This document shows, in pieces, positions 6,917-16,632 of a stretch of 64,000 nt of DNA. Location of the stretch: contig NZ_SDPO01000002.1 of the NCBI RefSeq assembly GCF_004134865.1, forward strand, positions 1,054,001 to 1,118,000. Direction: 5' to 3'. This DNA is from Agromyces fucosus (GTDB lineage: Bacteria > Actinomycetota > Actinomycetes > Actinomycetales > Microbacteriaceae). The notes below the pieces were generated by a model that saw nothing but the letters and a program-made list of their open reading frames with translations, had not been told where the DNA came from and ran no database searches. The position numbers and the translations under genes were made by a program. Position 1 is the stretch's first letter. Each line of letters starts with the position of its first letter.

Positions 6917-9423
6917 GGTTCGCAGACCACGACCCGCTGAACCGCACGCGGTTCCCGATCGACGAGTGGGCGCTCGTGGAGACCGAGTTCGGCGAGGCCG
7001 ACATGGGTCGCACCGAGACGATCTTCGCGGTCGGCAACGGGTACCTCGGCCTCCGCGGCAACGTCGAGGAGGGCCGCGACGGCCACATGCACGGCACCTT
7101 CGTGAACGGGTTCCACGAGACGTGGCCGATCCGCCACGCCGAAGAGGCGTTCGGCTTCGCCCGGGTCGGCCAGACCATCGTGAACGCGCCCGACGCGAAG
7201 GTCATCCGCCTCTACGTCGACGACGAGCCGCTCGTGCTCACGGTCGCCGAGCTCCTCTCCTACGAACGCCGGCTCGACTTCCGTCTCGGCGCGCTCAGCC
7301 GGTCGATCGTCTGGCGCACGCCGTCGGGCAAGCGCGTGCTCATCACGAGCCGGCGCATGGTGAGCTTCACCGACCGCCACCTCGCGGTGCTCGACTACGA
7401 GGTCGAGATGCTCGACGCCGACGCGGCGGTGACCATCTCGAGCCAGATCCTGAATCGGCAGGACGGCCGCGACGAGTACCGCTCCGGCGTGCCCGAGGCG
7501 ATCGGCAGCTTCGACCCGCGCAAGGCGGAGATGTTCAACGAGCGCGTCATGCAGCCGCGGGTGAAGCGGGCCGAGGGCGGGCGGTACATGCTCGGCTACC
7601 AGACCACGAACTCGGGCATGACGATCGCGGTCGGTGCCGAGCACCAGATCGCGACCGAGAACCAGTTCAGCGAGTCGAGCTCCATCGGCGACGACCTCGC
7701 GAAGCACATCTACCGCGTGCACGCCAAGCAGGGCCAGCCGATCCGCGTGACGAAGACGATCAGCTACCACACGGCCCGCACCGTGCCGACGCGCGAACTC
7801 GTCGACCGGTGCGACCGCACGCTCGACCGCGCCGCCGAACTCGGCGTGGCCGAGCTGTTCGCGCAGCAGCGTTCATGGCTCGACGACTTCTGGGCGCGAG
7901 CCGACGTCGAGGTCCAGGGCCAGGCCGCGATCCAGCAGGCGACCAGGTGGAACCTGTTCCAGCTCGCGCAGGCGACCGCCCGCACCGACGGCGACGGCGT
8001 CGCCGCGAAGGGCGTGAGCGGTTCGGGCTACGGCGGCCACTACTTCTGGGACACCGAGGTGTACGTGCTGCCGTTCCTCAGCTACACGGCGCCGGTCGTG
8101 GCGCGCAACGTGCTGAGATTCCGGCAGCGGATGCTTCCTGCCGCCCGCGCCCGGGCGCTGGAGCTGAACCAGCTCGGGGCCCTGTTCCCGTGGCGCACGA
8201 TCAACGGGCAGGAGTCGAGCGCGTACTACGCGGCCGGCACGGCGCAGTACCACATCGACGCCGACATCTCCTATGCGCTGAACCAGTACGTCAGGGCCAC
8301 CGGCGACCAGGACTTCCTCGCCCGCGGCGCGATCGACATCCTCGTCGAGACGGCGCGCATGTGGGAGGACCTCGGGTTCTGGCGCTCGAACGCCGACGAC
8401 GTGTTCCACATCCACGGCGTCACGGGCCCCGACGAGTACACGACGGTCGTCAACGACAACCTGTACACGAACGTGATGGCGCGGGCGAACCTCGCCGCCG
8501 CGGCATCCGCCGTCGACGACCTGCAGGTGCTCGACCCGGCTGCCTACGACCGCCTCGTCGAGCGCCTCTCGGTGACGCCGGCCGAGGTCGCGGGCTGGCG
8601 GCGGGCGGCGGCGCACATGCACATCCCCTTCGACGAGCAGCTCGGCATCCACCCCCAAGACAGCGCCTTCCTGCAGAAGGAGCTGTGGGATCTCGAGGCC
8701 ACGCCCGAGGACCGGCGCCCCCTGCTGCTGCACTACCACCCGCTCGTCATCTACCGCTTCCAGGTGCTGAAGCAGGCCGACGTCGTGCTCGCCCTCTACC
8801 TGCAGGGCGATCGCTTCTCGACCGAGGCGAAACGCGCCAACTTCGAGTACTACGACCCGCTGACCACGGGCGACTCGACGCTGTCGGCGGTCGTGCAGTC
8901 GATCATCGCGTCCGAGGTCGGCTACCACGAGCTCGCGATGCGGTACTTCCGCTCGGCGCTCTTCGTCGACCTCGCCGACCTGCACAACAACACGGCCGAC
9001 GGCGTGCACGTCGCCTCGACGGGCGGCGTGTGGAGCGCCCTCGTCTCGGGCTTCGGCGGTTTCCGCGACCACAACGGGGTCTTCACGTTCGATCCGCGCC
9101 TGCCCGACGGCTGGCAGCGACTGACGTTCCGGGTCACGCTCCGCGGCACGCGGCTGCGCGTCGACCTCACCCCCGATGCGATCTCGTTCGCCGTCGAAGA
9201 CGGCATCGAGGCACGGGTCAGGGTGCGCGGGGCGGAGGTGGTGGTGAGCACCGGCTCGGATGTCTCGGTGCCGCTCGACGGCCAGGGCCCGCGCCTGTAC
9301 GGCGCGCCGACGATGCGGGATGTCACGGGCTCCCGCCGCGCCGACGGAAGCCTGCTGACGGCGTCGATCCCGACCCTGTCGCTCGATGTCGACGAAGCCG
9401 ACTCGGCGATCCAGATGGACTGA
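6913..9423 (+). CDS. glycoside hydrolase family 65 disaccharide phosphorylase
   Basis: 836 aa, the usual length for maltose/trehalose/kojibiose phosphorylases. An N-terminal beta-sandwich (to ~residue 280) is followed by the (alpha/alpha)6 barrel. The general acid lies in 'HGVTGPDEYT' (Glu ~508), and 'YGGHYFWDTEVYVLPF' and 'FPWRTINGQESSAYY' are the conserved barrel segments that bind phosphate and sugar. The reaction is disaccharide plus phosphate giving beta-glucose-1-P plus glucose. The coupled HAD protein would convert the product to glucose-6-P. No transporter gene is adjacent. The exact disaccharide cannot be read from the sequence. Confidence 0.9.
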   Translation: MRFADHDPLNRTRFPIDEWALVETEFGEADMGRTETIFAVGNGYLGLRGNVEEGRDGHMHGTFVNGFHETWPIRHAEEAFGFARVGQTIVNAPDAKVIRLYVDDEPLVLTVAELLSYERRLDFRLGALSRSIVWRTPSGKRVLITSRRMVSFTDRHLAVLDYEVEMLDADAAVTISSQILNRQDGRDEYRSGVPEAIGSFDPRKAEMFNERVMQPRVKRAEGGRYMLGYQTTNSGMTIAVGAEHQIATENQFSESSSIGDDLAKHIYRVHAKQGQPIRVTKTISYHTARTVPTRELVDRCDRTLDRAAELGVAELFAQQRSWLDDFWARADVEVQGQAAIQQATRWNLFQLAQATARTDGDGVAAKGVSGSGYGGHYFWDTEVYVLPFLSYTAPVVARNVLRFRQRMLPAARARALELNQLGALFPWRTINGQESSAYYAAGTAQYHIDADISYALNQYVRATGDQDFLARGAIDILVETARMWEDLGFWRSNADDVFHIHGVTGPDEYTTVVNDNLYTNVMARANLAAAASAVDDLQVLDPAAYDRLVERLSVTPAEVAGWRRAAAHMHIPFDEQLGIHPQDSAFLQKELWDLEATPEDRRPLLLHYHPLVIYRFQVLKQADVVLALYLQGDRFSTEAKRANFEYYDPLTTGDSTLSAVVQSIIASEVGYHELAMRYFRSALFVDLADLHNNTADGVHVASTGGVWSALVSGFGGFRDHNGVFTFDPRLPDGWQRLTFRVTLRGTRLRVDLTPDAISFAVEDGIEARVRVRGAEVVVSTGSDVSVPLDGQGPRLYGAPTMRDVTGSRRADGSLLTASIPTLSLDVDEADSAIQMD

Positions 9424-9520
9424 TCACGAGTCTTCCCAGCCCTTCGGGCTACCATGTCACAAGTCATGACGGCGTCGGTTCGAAACGACGGCGTCGGCGC
9501 AAATCTGGAGCGGGAGACCT

Positions 9521-10270
9521 GTGGGCCTACTGGACAACTTCGAGAAGGGTCTCGAGCGCGCCGTCAACGGCGCTTTCGCGAAGACCTTCCGCTCGGGGCT
9601 GCAACCCGTCGAGATCACCTCCGCCCTGAAGCGGGAGATCGACACGAAGGCGGCCGTGGTCTCGCGCGACCGCGTGCTCGTGCCGAACAGCTTCGTGGTG
9701 CGCATGGCGCCCGACGACCACGCGCGCATGTCCGGCCTGGGGCCGGCGCTCATCGACGAGCTCGTCGACCTCGTGCAGAAGCACGCCGCGAGCCAGCACT
9801 TCCAGTTCGCCGGCGGCATCACCCTGTCGCTGCACGCCGATCCCGGCCTCTCCGTGGGCATGGTGCAGGTCGATTCGCAGAACGTGAAGGGCCAGGTCGC
9901 CTGGACCCCCGTGCTCGACGTGAACGGCAAGCGCTACCCGATCATGAAGGGCCGCACCGTCATCGGCCGCGGCAGCGAGGCCGACGTCACCCTCGACGAC
10001 TCCGGCGCGTCGCGTCGGCACGCCGAGGTGCAGTGGGACGGCAGTCGCGCGCGGGTGCGCGACCTCGGCTCGACGAACGGCACCCAGCTCAACGGCTCCC
10101 CGGTGAAGGAGGCCATCCTCGAGCCCGACTCGGTCATCGGCATCGGCCGGTCCCGCATCACGTTCCGCGTGCTGGCGCAGGCCTCGAGCTCTGGCGCAAA
10201 CACGCGCGGCCGCACCGACCCGGCCACCGAACGCCACGACATGGGCGGGTTCTGGGGGCCCGGCGAATGA
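9521..10270 (+). CDS. fhaA: FhaA: DUF3662 and FHA domain protein
   Basis: 249 aa from GTG 9521 with GGAGCGGGAG just upstream. Residues 1-~125 are the DUF3662 domain ('MGLLDNFEKGLERAVNGAF'), and ~155-230 the FHA domain with 'GRTVIGRGSEADVTLDDSGASRRHAEV' and 'DLGSTNGTQLNG', which bind phosphothreonine. In mycobacteria FhaA binds phosphorylated peptides of the MurJ-associated machinery and kinases; that role is inferred here. The linker between domains is much shorter than in M. tuberculosis FhaA. It is the first gene of the seven-gene signalling and cell-wall operon and overlaps fhaB by ATGA. Confidence 0.93.
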   Translation: MGLLDNFEKGLERAVNGAFAKTFRSGLQPVEITSALKREIDTKAAVVSRDRVLVPNSFVVRMAPDDHARMSGLGPALIDELVDLVQKHAASQHFQFAGGITLSLHADPGLSVGMVQVDSQNVKGQVAWTPVLDVNGKRYPIMKGRTVIGRGSEADVTLDDSGASRRHAEVQWDGSRARVRDLGSTNGTQLNGSPVKEAILEPDSVIGIGRSRITFRVLAQASSSGANTRGRTDPATERHDMGGFWGPGE

Positions 10271-10833
10271 GCGAACTCACCCTCCTCGTGCTCCAGCTCG
10301 GCTTCCTCCTGCTGCTCTGGGTCTTCGTCTTCGCGATCGTCTACGCGCTCCGCAGCGACCTGTTCGGCCAGCGCGTGCGCAAGTTGCGGCCCGAGACCGC
10401 GTCGGCCGCTCCGGCTCCCGCGGCCCCCGCCGCGGCATCCGCGTTCCCGAGCGCCCCGGTGGCGGCGCCCGCCGCCGCGACGGCGCCGGTCTCGCACGCA
10501 GCTGCCTCCGGCGGCGGCACCGGCGAGCTCGCCTCGAGCGAGAACGCGACGCGGCTCGTCATCACGAGCGGCACGAAGAACGGCGCAGAGTTCCCGCTCG
10601 GCCACGACGAGATCACGATCGGCCGTTCGAGCGACTCGGCCATCATCATCCGCGACGACTACACCTCGACCCATCACGCGCGTCTCATGCAGTGGAACGG
10701 TCGATGGATGCTCCAAGACCTCGATTCGACCAACGGCACCTTCCTCAACGGCTCCCGAGTGACCGTGCCCACCCCGATCCCGCTCGGAGCCACCGTGAAG
10801 GTCGGAGCGACGACGTTCGAGCTGCGGCGGTAG
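10267..10833 (+). CDS. fhaB: FhaB: membrane-anchored FHA domain protein
   Basis: 188 aa; ATG 10267 overlaps the fhaA stop. One transmembrane helix (~residues 4-28), an Ala/Pro-rich linker (~40-85), then a C-terminal FHA domain with 'EITIGRSSDSAIIIRDDYTSTHHARL' and 'DLDSTNGTFLNGSRV'. It matches FhaB/FipA, which recruits phosphorylated division proteins to the membrane. It is followed 3 bases later by the PP2C phosphatase gene. Confidence 0.93.
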   Translation: MSELTLLVLQLGFLLLLWVFVFAIVYALRSDLFGQRVRKLRPETASAAPAPAAPAAASAFPSAPVAAPAAATAPVSHAAASGGGTGELASSENATRLVITSGTKNGAEFPLGHDEITIGRSSDSAIIIRDDYTSTHHARLMQWNGRWMLQDLDSTNGTFLNGSRVTVPTPIPLGATVKVGATTFELRR

Positions 10834-10836
10834 CCC

Positions 10837-12069
10837 ATGGCGAACATCAAGGCGAGCGCTGCGGTCTCGCACGTCGGACGGATCCGCTCGAACAACCAGG
10901 ACTCCGGCTACGCCGGCCGCCGCCTGTTCGTCGTGGCCGACGGCATGGGCGGGCACGCGGGCGGCGACGTCGCGAGCGCGATCGCCACACGGCGCATCGC
11001 CGAGGCCGACGTCGACTACGACAACACGGCCGAGGCCTCGGCGTCCCTCGAAGGCGCCCTGATCGCGGCCAACCGTCAGCTCGCGGCGACCGTCGCCGAC
11101 CACTCCGAGCTGACCGGCATGGGGACGACCGTCAGCGCCGTGCTGCTCGTGGGCGACCGCGTCGTCATCTCGCACATCGGCGACTCCCGCATCTACCTGC
11201 TGCGGTCGGGCGAGCTCAGCCAGATCTCCACCGACCACACCTTCGTGCAGCGCCTCGTCGACGCCGGGCGCATCACGGCCGAAGAGGCGATGGTGCACCC
11301 TCGGCGATCGGTGCTCATGCGCGTGCTCGGCGACGTCGAGGCCTCGCCCGAGATCGACGCCCTCGTGCTCGACACCCGTGACGGCGACCGATGGATGCTC
11401 TGCTCCGACGGGCTCTCGGGCGTCGCCTCCTTCGACGACATCCATGACATCATGTCGGCCGACGCCGGCGCCAAGCAGGTCGCCGACCGACTCGTCAAGG
11501 CCTCGCTCGACGGCGGCGCCCCCGACAACGTCACCGTCGTGATCCTCGACATCGGCGAGCCGCCCGCCCCGGCGACGCCGCCGCTCATCGTCGGCTCGGC
11601 CGCCGCCCCGCCGGCGTTCGGCCAGCCGTCCGAGCCGGCGCGCGCCCGCGGCATCCGCCTGACGCCCTTCCGTCCTCACCCGGTTCAAGAGACGCACTTC
11701 GAGCCCGACTCCGAGGACTTCTTCGACGAGATCATCGAGGAGGATGCGCGCCGACGCCGGCGCCGCCGCTGGATGTGGAGCTTCTGGATCGTCCTGCTGA
11801 TCGGGGCGATCGTGGCGACCTTCGCGCTCGGCTACCAGTGGACGCAGACCCGCTTCTACGTCGGCGAGTCCAACGGCCGGGTCGCCATCTACCAGGGCAT
11901 CCAGCAGAACCTCGGACCGATCTCGCTGCACGAGCTGTTCACCGAGACCGAGCTCGACGTCGCCGAGCTCCGCACCTACGACCAGCAGCGGGTCCAGCAG
12001 ACGATCAGCGCCGGCACCTACGCCGAGGCGTATCGCATCGTGCAGCGGCTGGAGGAATCCATTGAGTGA
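10837..12069 (+). CDS. pstP: PP2C-family Ser/Thr phosphatase PstP
   Basis: 410 aa. The N-terminal PP2C domain (~1-240) has metal-binding motifs 'RSNNQDSGY', 'FVVADGMGGHAGGDVAS', 'GMGTTVSAVLL', 'HIGDSRIYLLR' and 'GAPDNVTVV'. A ~60-residue linker leads to a basic run and one transmembrane helix (~308-332), then a short extracellular domain. In actinobacteria PstP reverses PknA/PknB phosphorylation. The rodA start lies inside its last codons, which implies translational coupling. Confidence 0.95.
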   Translation: MANIKASAAVSHVGRIRSNNQDSGYAGRRLFVVADGMGGHAGGDVASAIATRRIAEADVDYDNTAEASASLEGALIAANRQLAATVADHSELTGMGTTVSAVLLVGDRVVISHIGDSRIYLLRSGELSQISTDHTFVQRLVDAGRITAEEAMVHPRRSVLMRVLGDVEASPEIDALVLDTRDGDRWMLCSDGLSGVASFDDIHDIMSADAGAKQVADRLVKASLDGGAPDNVTVVILDIGEPPAPATPPLIVGSAAAPPAFGQPSEPARARGIRLTPFRPHPVQETHFEPDSEDFFDEIIEEDARRRRRRRWMWSFWIVLLIGAIVATFALGYQWTQTRFYVGESNGRVAIYQGIQQNLGPISLHELFTETELDVAELRTYDQQRVQQTISAGTYAEAYRIVQRLEESIE

Positions 12070-13459
12070 TCTCCAGTCCGTGCCGCTGACGGGCACGCCG
12101 CCAGAGGGCATCCGGCGCATCCGGATCCCGCAGAAGCTGCGCAACCTCGAGTTCTGGCTCCTGCTCGTGGCGTGCTTCATCAACGCCGCCGCCATCGTGC
12201 TCGTGCAGCTCGGGGCGCTCGGCCGCGTCGACACGCAGCTCGTGCTGCTCGGCGCGGGCCTCTCGTTCCTCGTCTTCGGGTTGCACATCGCGATGCGCTA
12301 CACGGCGCGCGACGCCGACCCCTTCCTGCTGCCGATCGCGACCGTGCTGAACGGCCTCGGCATCGCGATGATCTATCGCATCGACATCGCCGAGGGCGAT
12401 GCCGGGTGGGAGAGCGCGGCCGTCAGGCAGATCGTGTGGAGCGCCATCGCGATCATCTGCGCGATCGCGACGATCCTCGTCATCCGCAATCACCGCGTGC
12501 TCTTCCGCTACACCTACCTCGCGGGGCTCCTGGCGATCGTCCTGCTGCTGCTCCCGCTCGTGCCCGGTCTCGGGCGCGAGGTGTACGGCGCCCGGGTGTG
12601 GATCGGCATCGGCGACATCGCGACCTTCCAGCCGGGCGAGATCGCGAAGATCGCGCTGGCCGTCTTCTTCGCCGGCTACCTCGTGCGCAACCGCGACTCC
12701 CTGTCGATGGTGGGCACGAAGTTCCTCGGCATGCAGTTCCCGCGGGCGCGTGATCTCGGCCCGCTCCTCATCGTGTGGGCGCTGTCGATGGCCGTCATCG
12801 TGTTCCAGCGCGACCTCGGCACCGCGCTCCTCTACTTCGGCCTCTTCCTCGTGATGCTCTACGTCGCGACGAGCCGGCTCTCGTGGGTCGTGCTCGGGTT
12901 GAGCCTCTTCATCGGCGGCGCGATCATCGCGAGCCAGACCCTCGACTACGTCGGCAACCGCTTCGCGAACTGGCTCGACCCGTTCAGCGATGATCGCTTC
13001 AGCGCAGAGATCGGCGGCAGCTACCAGCTCGTGCAAGGTCTCTTCGGGCTCGCGAACGGTGGCCTCATCGGCACCGGCTGGGGCCAGGGGCGCCCCGATC
13101 TCACCCCGGTGCCGCAGAGCGACTACATCATCGCGAGCCTCGGCGAGGAGCTCGGCCTCGCCGGCATCTTCGCGATCCTCGCCCTCTACCTGCTGTTCGT
13201 GGCGCGCGGGTTCCGCATCGGCTTCGCCGGGCAGGACGACTTCGGCAAGCTCCTCGGCGTCGGGCTCGCGTTCGTCGTGGCGCTGCAGGTCTTCATCGTC
13301 GTCGGCGGCGTCACGCGCGTCATCCCCTTGACCGGCCTCACGACGCCGTTCCTCGCGGCGGGTGGTTCATCGCTCGTGGCGAACTGGATCATCGTCGCGC
13401 TCCTGCTGCGACTCTCCGACACGGTCCGCAACCATCCGAGGCTGGTGATCGACGGATGA
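12062..13459 (+). CDS. rodA: FtsW/RodA/SpoVE-family peptidoglycan polymerase
   Basis: 465 aa from TTG 12062, overlapping the pstP stop by 8 bases. About twelve transmembrane helices and the SEDS signatures 'VFQRDLGTALLYFGLF', 'SYQLVQGLFGLANGGLIGTGWGQG' and 'SDYIIASLGEELGLAG' are visible. The protein is the lipid II glycosyltransferase that works with the PBP2-type transpeptidase encoded next. Its place in the pknB operon identifies it as the RodA branch rather than FtsW of the dcw cluster. Confidence 0.94.
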   Translation: MSDLQSVPLTGTPPEGIRRIRIPQKLRNLEFWLLLVACFINAAAIVLVQLGALGRVDTQLVLLGAGLSFLVFGLHIAMRYTARDADPFLLPIATVLNGLGIAMIYRIDIAEGDAGWESAAVRQIVWSAIAIICAIATILVIRNHRVLFRYTYLAGLLAIVLLLLPLVPGLGREVYGARVWIGIGDIATFQPGEIAKIALAVFFAGYLVRNRDSLSMVGTKFLGMQFPRARDLGPLLIVWALSMAVIVFQRDLGTALLYFGLFLVMLYVATSRLSWVVLGLSLFIGGAIIASQTLDYVGNRFANWLDPFSDDRFSAEIGGSYQLVQGLFGLANGGLIGTGWGQGRPDLTPVPQSDYIIASLGEELGLAGIFAILALYLLFVARGFRIGFAGQDDFGKLLGVGLAFVVALQVFIVVGGVTRVIPLTGLTTPFLAAGGSSLVANWIIVALLLRLSDTVRNHPRLVIDG

Positions 13460-14913
13460 ATCGAGAACTCAAGCGCGTCTCCATCGTCGCGTTCCTCATG
13501 TTCCTGACCCTGCTCGTCTCGTCGACGATCATCCAGTACGTGCAGGCGGAGGCCCTCGCGGCCGATCCCCGCAACTCGCGCACGCTCTACGAGAGCTACT
13601 CGATCGAGCGCGGCCCGATCCTGGTCGGCGGGGAGCCGATCGCGTACTCGCAGCCCTCCGACGACGACTACAAGTTCCAGCGCGTGTACGCCAACGGGCC
13701 TCTGTACGCGCCGGTCACGGGGTACCTCCCCGTCAACGGCGAGGCGACGGGCCTCGAGCGCTCGGTCAACGAGTACCTGAGCGGCCAGTCGTCGAGCCAG
13801 TTCTTCGACTCCCTCAACCGCCTGATCTCCGGACAGGACCCGATGGGCGCATCCGTCGAGGTGGCGATCGACCCGGTCGCGCAGCAGGCCGCGTGGGACG
13901 CCCTCGGCGACTACACGGGCGCCGTCATCGTCACCGAGCCGTCGACCGGCCGCATCATCGCGATGGTCACGAAGCCCACGTTCGACCCGAACTCGATGGC
14001 CGTGCACAACTCGGCGGAGGTGACGGCCACCTACGACGGCCTCCTCGCCGATCCGGCCGACCCGCTCTTCAACCGTGCCACGGGCGGCGACATGAACCCG
14101 CCCGGATCCGTGTTCAAGCTCGTCGTGACCGCGGCGGCGCTCGAGTCGGGCCGGTACACGCCCGAGTCCACGTTCCCGAACCCGGGCGAGCTCACGCTGC
14201 CCGGCACCGACTCCATCGTGCGGAACTCGGGCGGCGGGTCGTGCGGCGGCGGCGCGACCGTCACCCTCGCCGACGCGCTCCGTCTCTCGTGCAACATCCC
14301 GTTCGCCGAGCTCGGCATGGAACTCGGCGACGACGCGATCCGCGATCAGGCCGAGAAGTTCGGGTTCAACAGCGAGTTCCTGATCCCGACGGTCACCGAG
14401 GTGAGCACGTACCCGCGAGTGCTCGACGAACCGCAGACCGCGCTGAGCGCATTCGGTCAGGGCGACGGGCTGCGCGCGACCCCCATGCAGATGGCCATGG
14501 TGTCGGCTGCGATCGCCAACGGCGGCATCGTCATGGACCCGAACCTGGTCGATCAGATCACGGCTCCCGACTTCACTCCTTTGCAGGAGTTCGAGGCCAA
14601 GGAGTTCGGGCGGGCCATCAGCGAGGAGACGGCGAACACGATGGTGGGGATGATGGTCAACGGCGTCGAGAACGGTGCCGCGAGTAATGCAAGAATAGAC
14701 GGCGTCAGCGTGGCCGGTAAGACAGGTACAGCGGAGAACGGCGAGAGTGACCCCTACACTCTCTGGTTCACCGGTTTTGCCCCCGCCGACAATCCTCAGT
14801 ATGCGATCACAGTGCTCGTTGAGGATGGCGGGGGACTTGGCCAGGAGGGGTACGGCAATCTCATCGCCGCACCCGTCGCAAAGCAGGTACTAGAGGCGGT
14901 GCTGAACAAATGA
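13456..14913 (+). CDS. pbpA: class B penicillin-binding protein 2 (PbpA)
   Basis: 485 aa, ATG overlapping the rodA stop. One N-terminal membrane anchor (~8-28), a dimerisation region, and a transpeptidase domain with the three active-site motifs: 'PPGSVFKL' (SxxK), 'SCN' (SxN) and 'AGKTGTAE' (KTG). It crosslinks peptidoglycan made by the upstream RodA. Family members in this operon are kinase substrates in mycobacteria; no phosphosite can be confirmed here. It overlaps the downstream kinase gene by 4 bases. Confidence 0.95.
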   Translation: MNRELKRVSIVAFLMFLTLLVSSTIIQYVQAEALAADPRNSRTLYESYSIERGPILVGGEPIAYSQPSDDDYKFQRVYANGPLYAPVTGYLPVNGEATGLERSVNEYLSGQSSSQFFDSLNRLISGQDPMGASVEVAIDPVAQQAAWDALGDYTGAVIVTEPSTGRIIAMVTKPTFDPNSMAVHNSAEVTATYDGLLADPADPLFNRATGGDMNPPGSVFKLVVTAAALESGRYTPESTFPNPGELTLPGTDSIVRNSGGGSCGGGATVTLADALRLSCNIPFAELGMELGDDAIRDQAEKFGFNSEFLIPTVTEVSTYPRVLDEPQTALSAFGQGDGLRATPMQMAMVSAAIANGGIVMDPNLVDQITAPDFTPLQEFEAKEFGRAISEETANTMVGMMVNGVENGAASNARIDGVSVAGKTGTAENGESDPYTLWFTGFAPADNPQYAITVLVEDGGGLGQEGYGNLIAAPVAKQVLEAVLNK

Positions 14914-16589
14914 GACCGAGCGCAGGGCTCACCTTCGGAGGGCGCTACGAACTGCAGTCCCGCATCGCGATCGGCGGGATGGGCGAGGTGTGGCAGGCCA
15001 CAGACCTCGTCATCGGCCGTCAGGTCGCGATCAAGATCCTGAAAGACGAGTACCTGGGCGACCCGGGCTTCCTCGAGCGCTTCCGCGCCGAGGCCCGCCA
15101 CGCCGCGCTCGTCAACCACGAGGGCATCGCCAACGTCTTCGACTACGGCGAGGAGGACGGCAGCGCCTACCTCGTCATGGAGCTCGTGCCCGGCGAAGCG
15201 CTGTCGACGATACTCGAGCGCGAGCACGTGCTCTCCACCGACAAGGTGCTCGACATCGTCGCGCAGACCGCGGCGGCACTGCAGGCCGCGCACGCAGCGG
15301 GCCTCGTGCACCGCGACATCAAGCCCGGCAACCTGCTCATCACGCCCGACGGGCGCGTCAAGATCACCGACTTCGGCATCGCGCGCATCGCCGACCAGGT
15401 GCCGCTGACCGCGACCGGCCAGGTCATGGGCACGGTGCAGTACCTGTCGCCCGAGCAGGCGTCGGGTCACCCGGCCTCGCCGACGACCGACATCTACTCG
15501 CTCGGCATCGTCGCCTACGAGGCCCTCGCGGGCCGCCGTCCGTTCACGGGCGAGTCGCAGGTCGCGATCGCGATGGCGCAGATCAACGAGACGCCGCCCG
15601 ACCTGCCGGTGACGGTCTCGGAGCCGGTGCGCAACCTGGTCTACGGATGCATCGCGAAGAACCCGGCCGACCGGCCGCAGTCCGCCGCGCACCTCGCACG
15701 CGCAGCCACGGCCCTCCGCCGCGGCGACGTGCAGGCTGCCGCCGCTGCCGTGCCCGCCGTACTGGGCGCTGCCGGCGCCACCGCCGCGACGATGCTCATG
15801 CCCGCTGCCGGTGCCACGGCCGCGACGACGGTGATGCCGTCGGCCGCGGGCGCGCCGCTCGACGGCGAAGAGCCACTCGAAGAGAAGAAGAAGCGCAGCC
15901 CCTGGACCTGGCCGCTCATCGTCCTCATCGCGCTGCTCGCGATCGTGCTGATCGGCACGATCATCGCGCTGGCCCTGAACGGCGGCGGCAAAGAGGCGCC
16001 GTCGACGGCACCTTCGACTCCTCCGTCGAAGACGGCCACGACGCCGCCCCCGCCGCCCACCACCGAGGCCCCCACGAACGCGCAGGTCAACCGTGAAGAC
16101 TACCTCGGTCTCACGGTCGACGAGGCCCGCGCGAAGCTCGAGGGCATCGGCATGGTCGTGAACGCCGTCGAGGGCAATCCCGCCGCGAATGCCGACGAAG
16201 CCGGCCGCGTGTACGACGTCAACCCCACGGGCAACATGAAGATCGGCTCCGAGGTGACGATCACGTACTACGCCGCTCCCGAGGCGCCGACTGCGCCGAC
16301 GTCGGCACCGACCGCGAACCCGAACCCGTTCACGCCGTCGTCCGATCCCAACGCGAAGGTGCCCGTCACGATCTCGTGGAGCGCTCAGCAGTGCCCCTCC
16401 GGGCAGGAGCTGACCGGCTACTCCGTGCAGGTCACGGGTGACGCGACAGCACCTGGTCCGGTGCCGGCCGGTACCACAACGGCGCAGGTCATGGCCGGGC
16501 AGGACGAGTTCCAGGTGACCTACCTGTACTTCTGCGGCCCGGTGAGTTCCCCGACCTCGCCTCCGCTGACGGTGACCGTCGACAACTGA
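14910..16589 (+). CDS. pknA: Ser/Thr protein kinase PknA with one PASTA repeat
   Basis: 559 aa. Kinase domain ~8-270: glycine loop 'IAIGGMGEVW', Lys in 'VAIKIL', catalytic loop 'HRDIKPGNLLIT', 'DFGIARI'. An Ala-rich linker, a basic patch, a transmembrane helix (~333-357) and a Thr/Pro stretch follow. The outer part has one PASTA-like repeat ('YLGLTVDEARAKLEGIGMVV') and a C-terminal domain with two Cys. M. tuberculosis PknA has no PASTA repeat, so this version has gained an extracellular sensor or kept an ancestral one. It sits between pbpA and pknB in one operon. Confidence 0.93.
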   Translation: MRPSAGLTFGGRYELQSRIAIGGMGEVWQATDLVIGRQVAIKILKDEYLGDPGFLERFRAEARHAALVNHEGIANVFDYGEEDGSAYLVMELVPGEALSTILEREHVLSTDKVLDIVAQTAAALQAAHAAGLVHRDIKPGNLLITPDGRVKITDFGIARIADQVPLTATGQVMGTVQYLSPEQASGHPASPTTDIYSLGIVAYEALAGRRPFTGESQVAIAMAQINETPPDLPVTVSEPVRNLVYGCIAKNPADRPQSAAHLARAATALRRGDVQAAAAAVPAVLGAAGATAATMLMPAAGATAATTVMPSAAGAPLDGEEPLEEKKKRSPWTWPLIVLIALLAIVLIGTIIALALNGGGKEAPSTAPSTPPSKTATTPPPPPTTEAPTNAQVNREDYLGLTVDEARAKLEGIGMVVNAVEGNPAANADEAGRVYDVNPTGNMKIGSEVTITYYAAPEAPTAPTSAPTANPNPFTPSSDPNAKVPVTISWSAQQCPSGQELTGYSVQVTGDATAPGPVPAGTTTAQVMAGQDEFQVTYLYFCGPVSSPTSPPLTVTVDN

Positions 16590-16632
16590 CCGACGGAACC
16601 GCGGAACACGAGAAAGGGCATGGAGCTGCACG

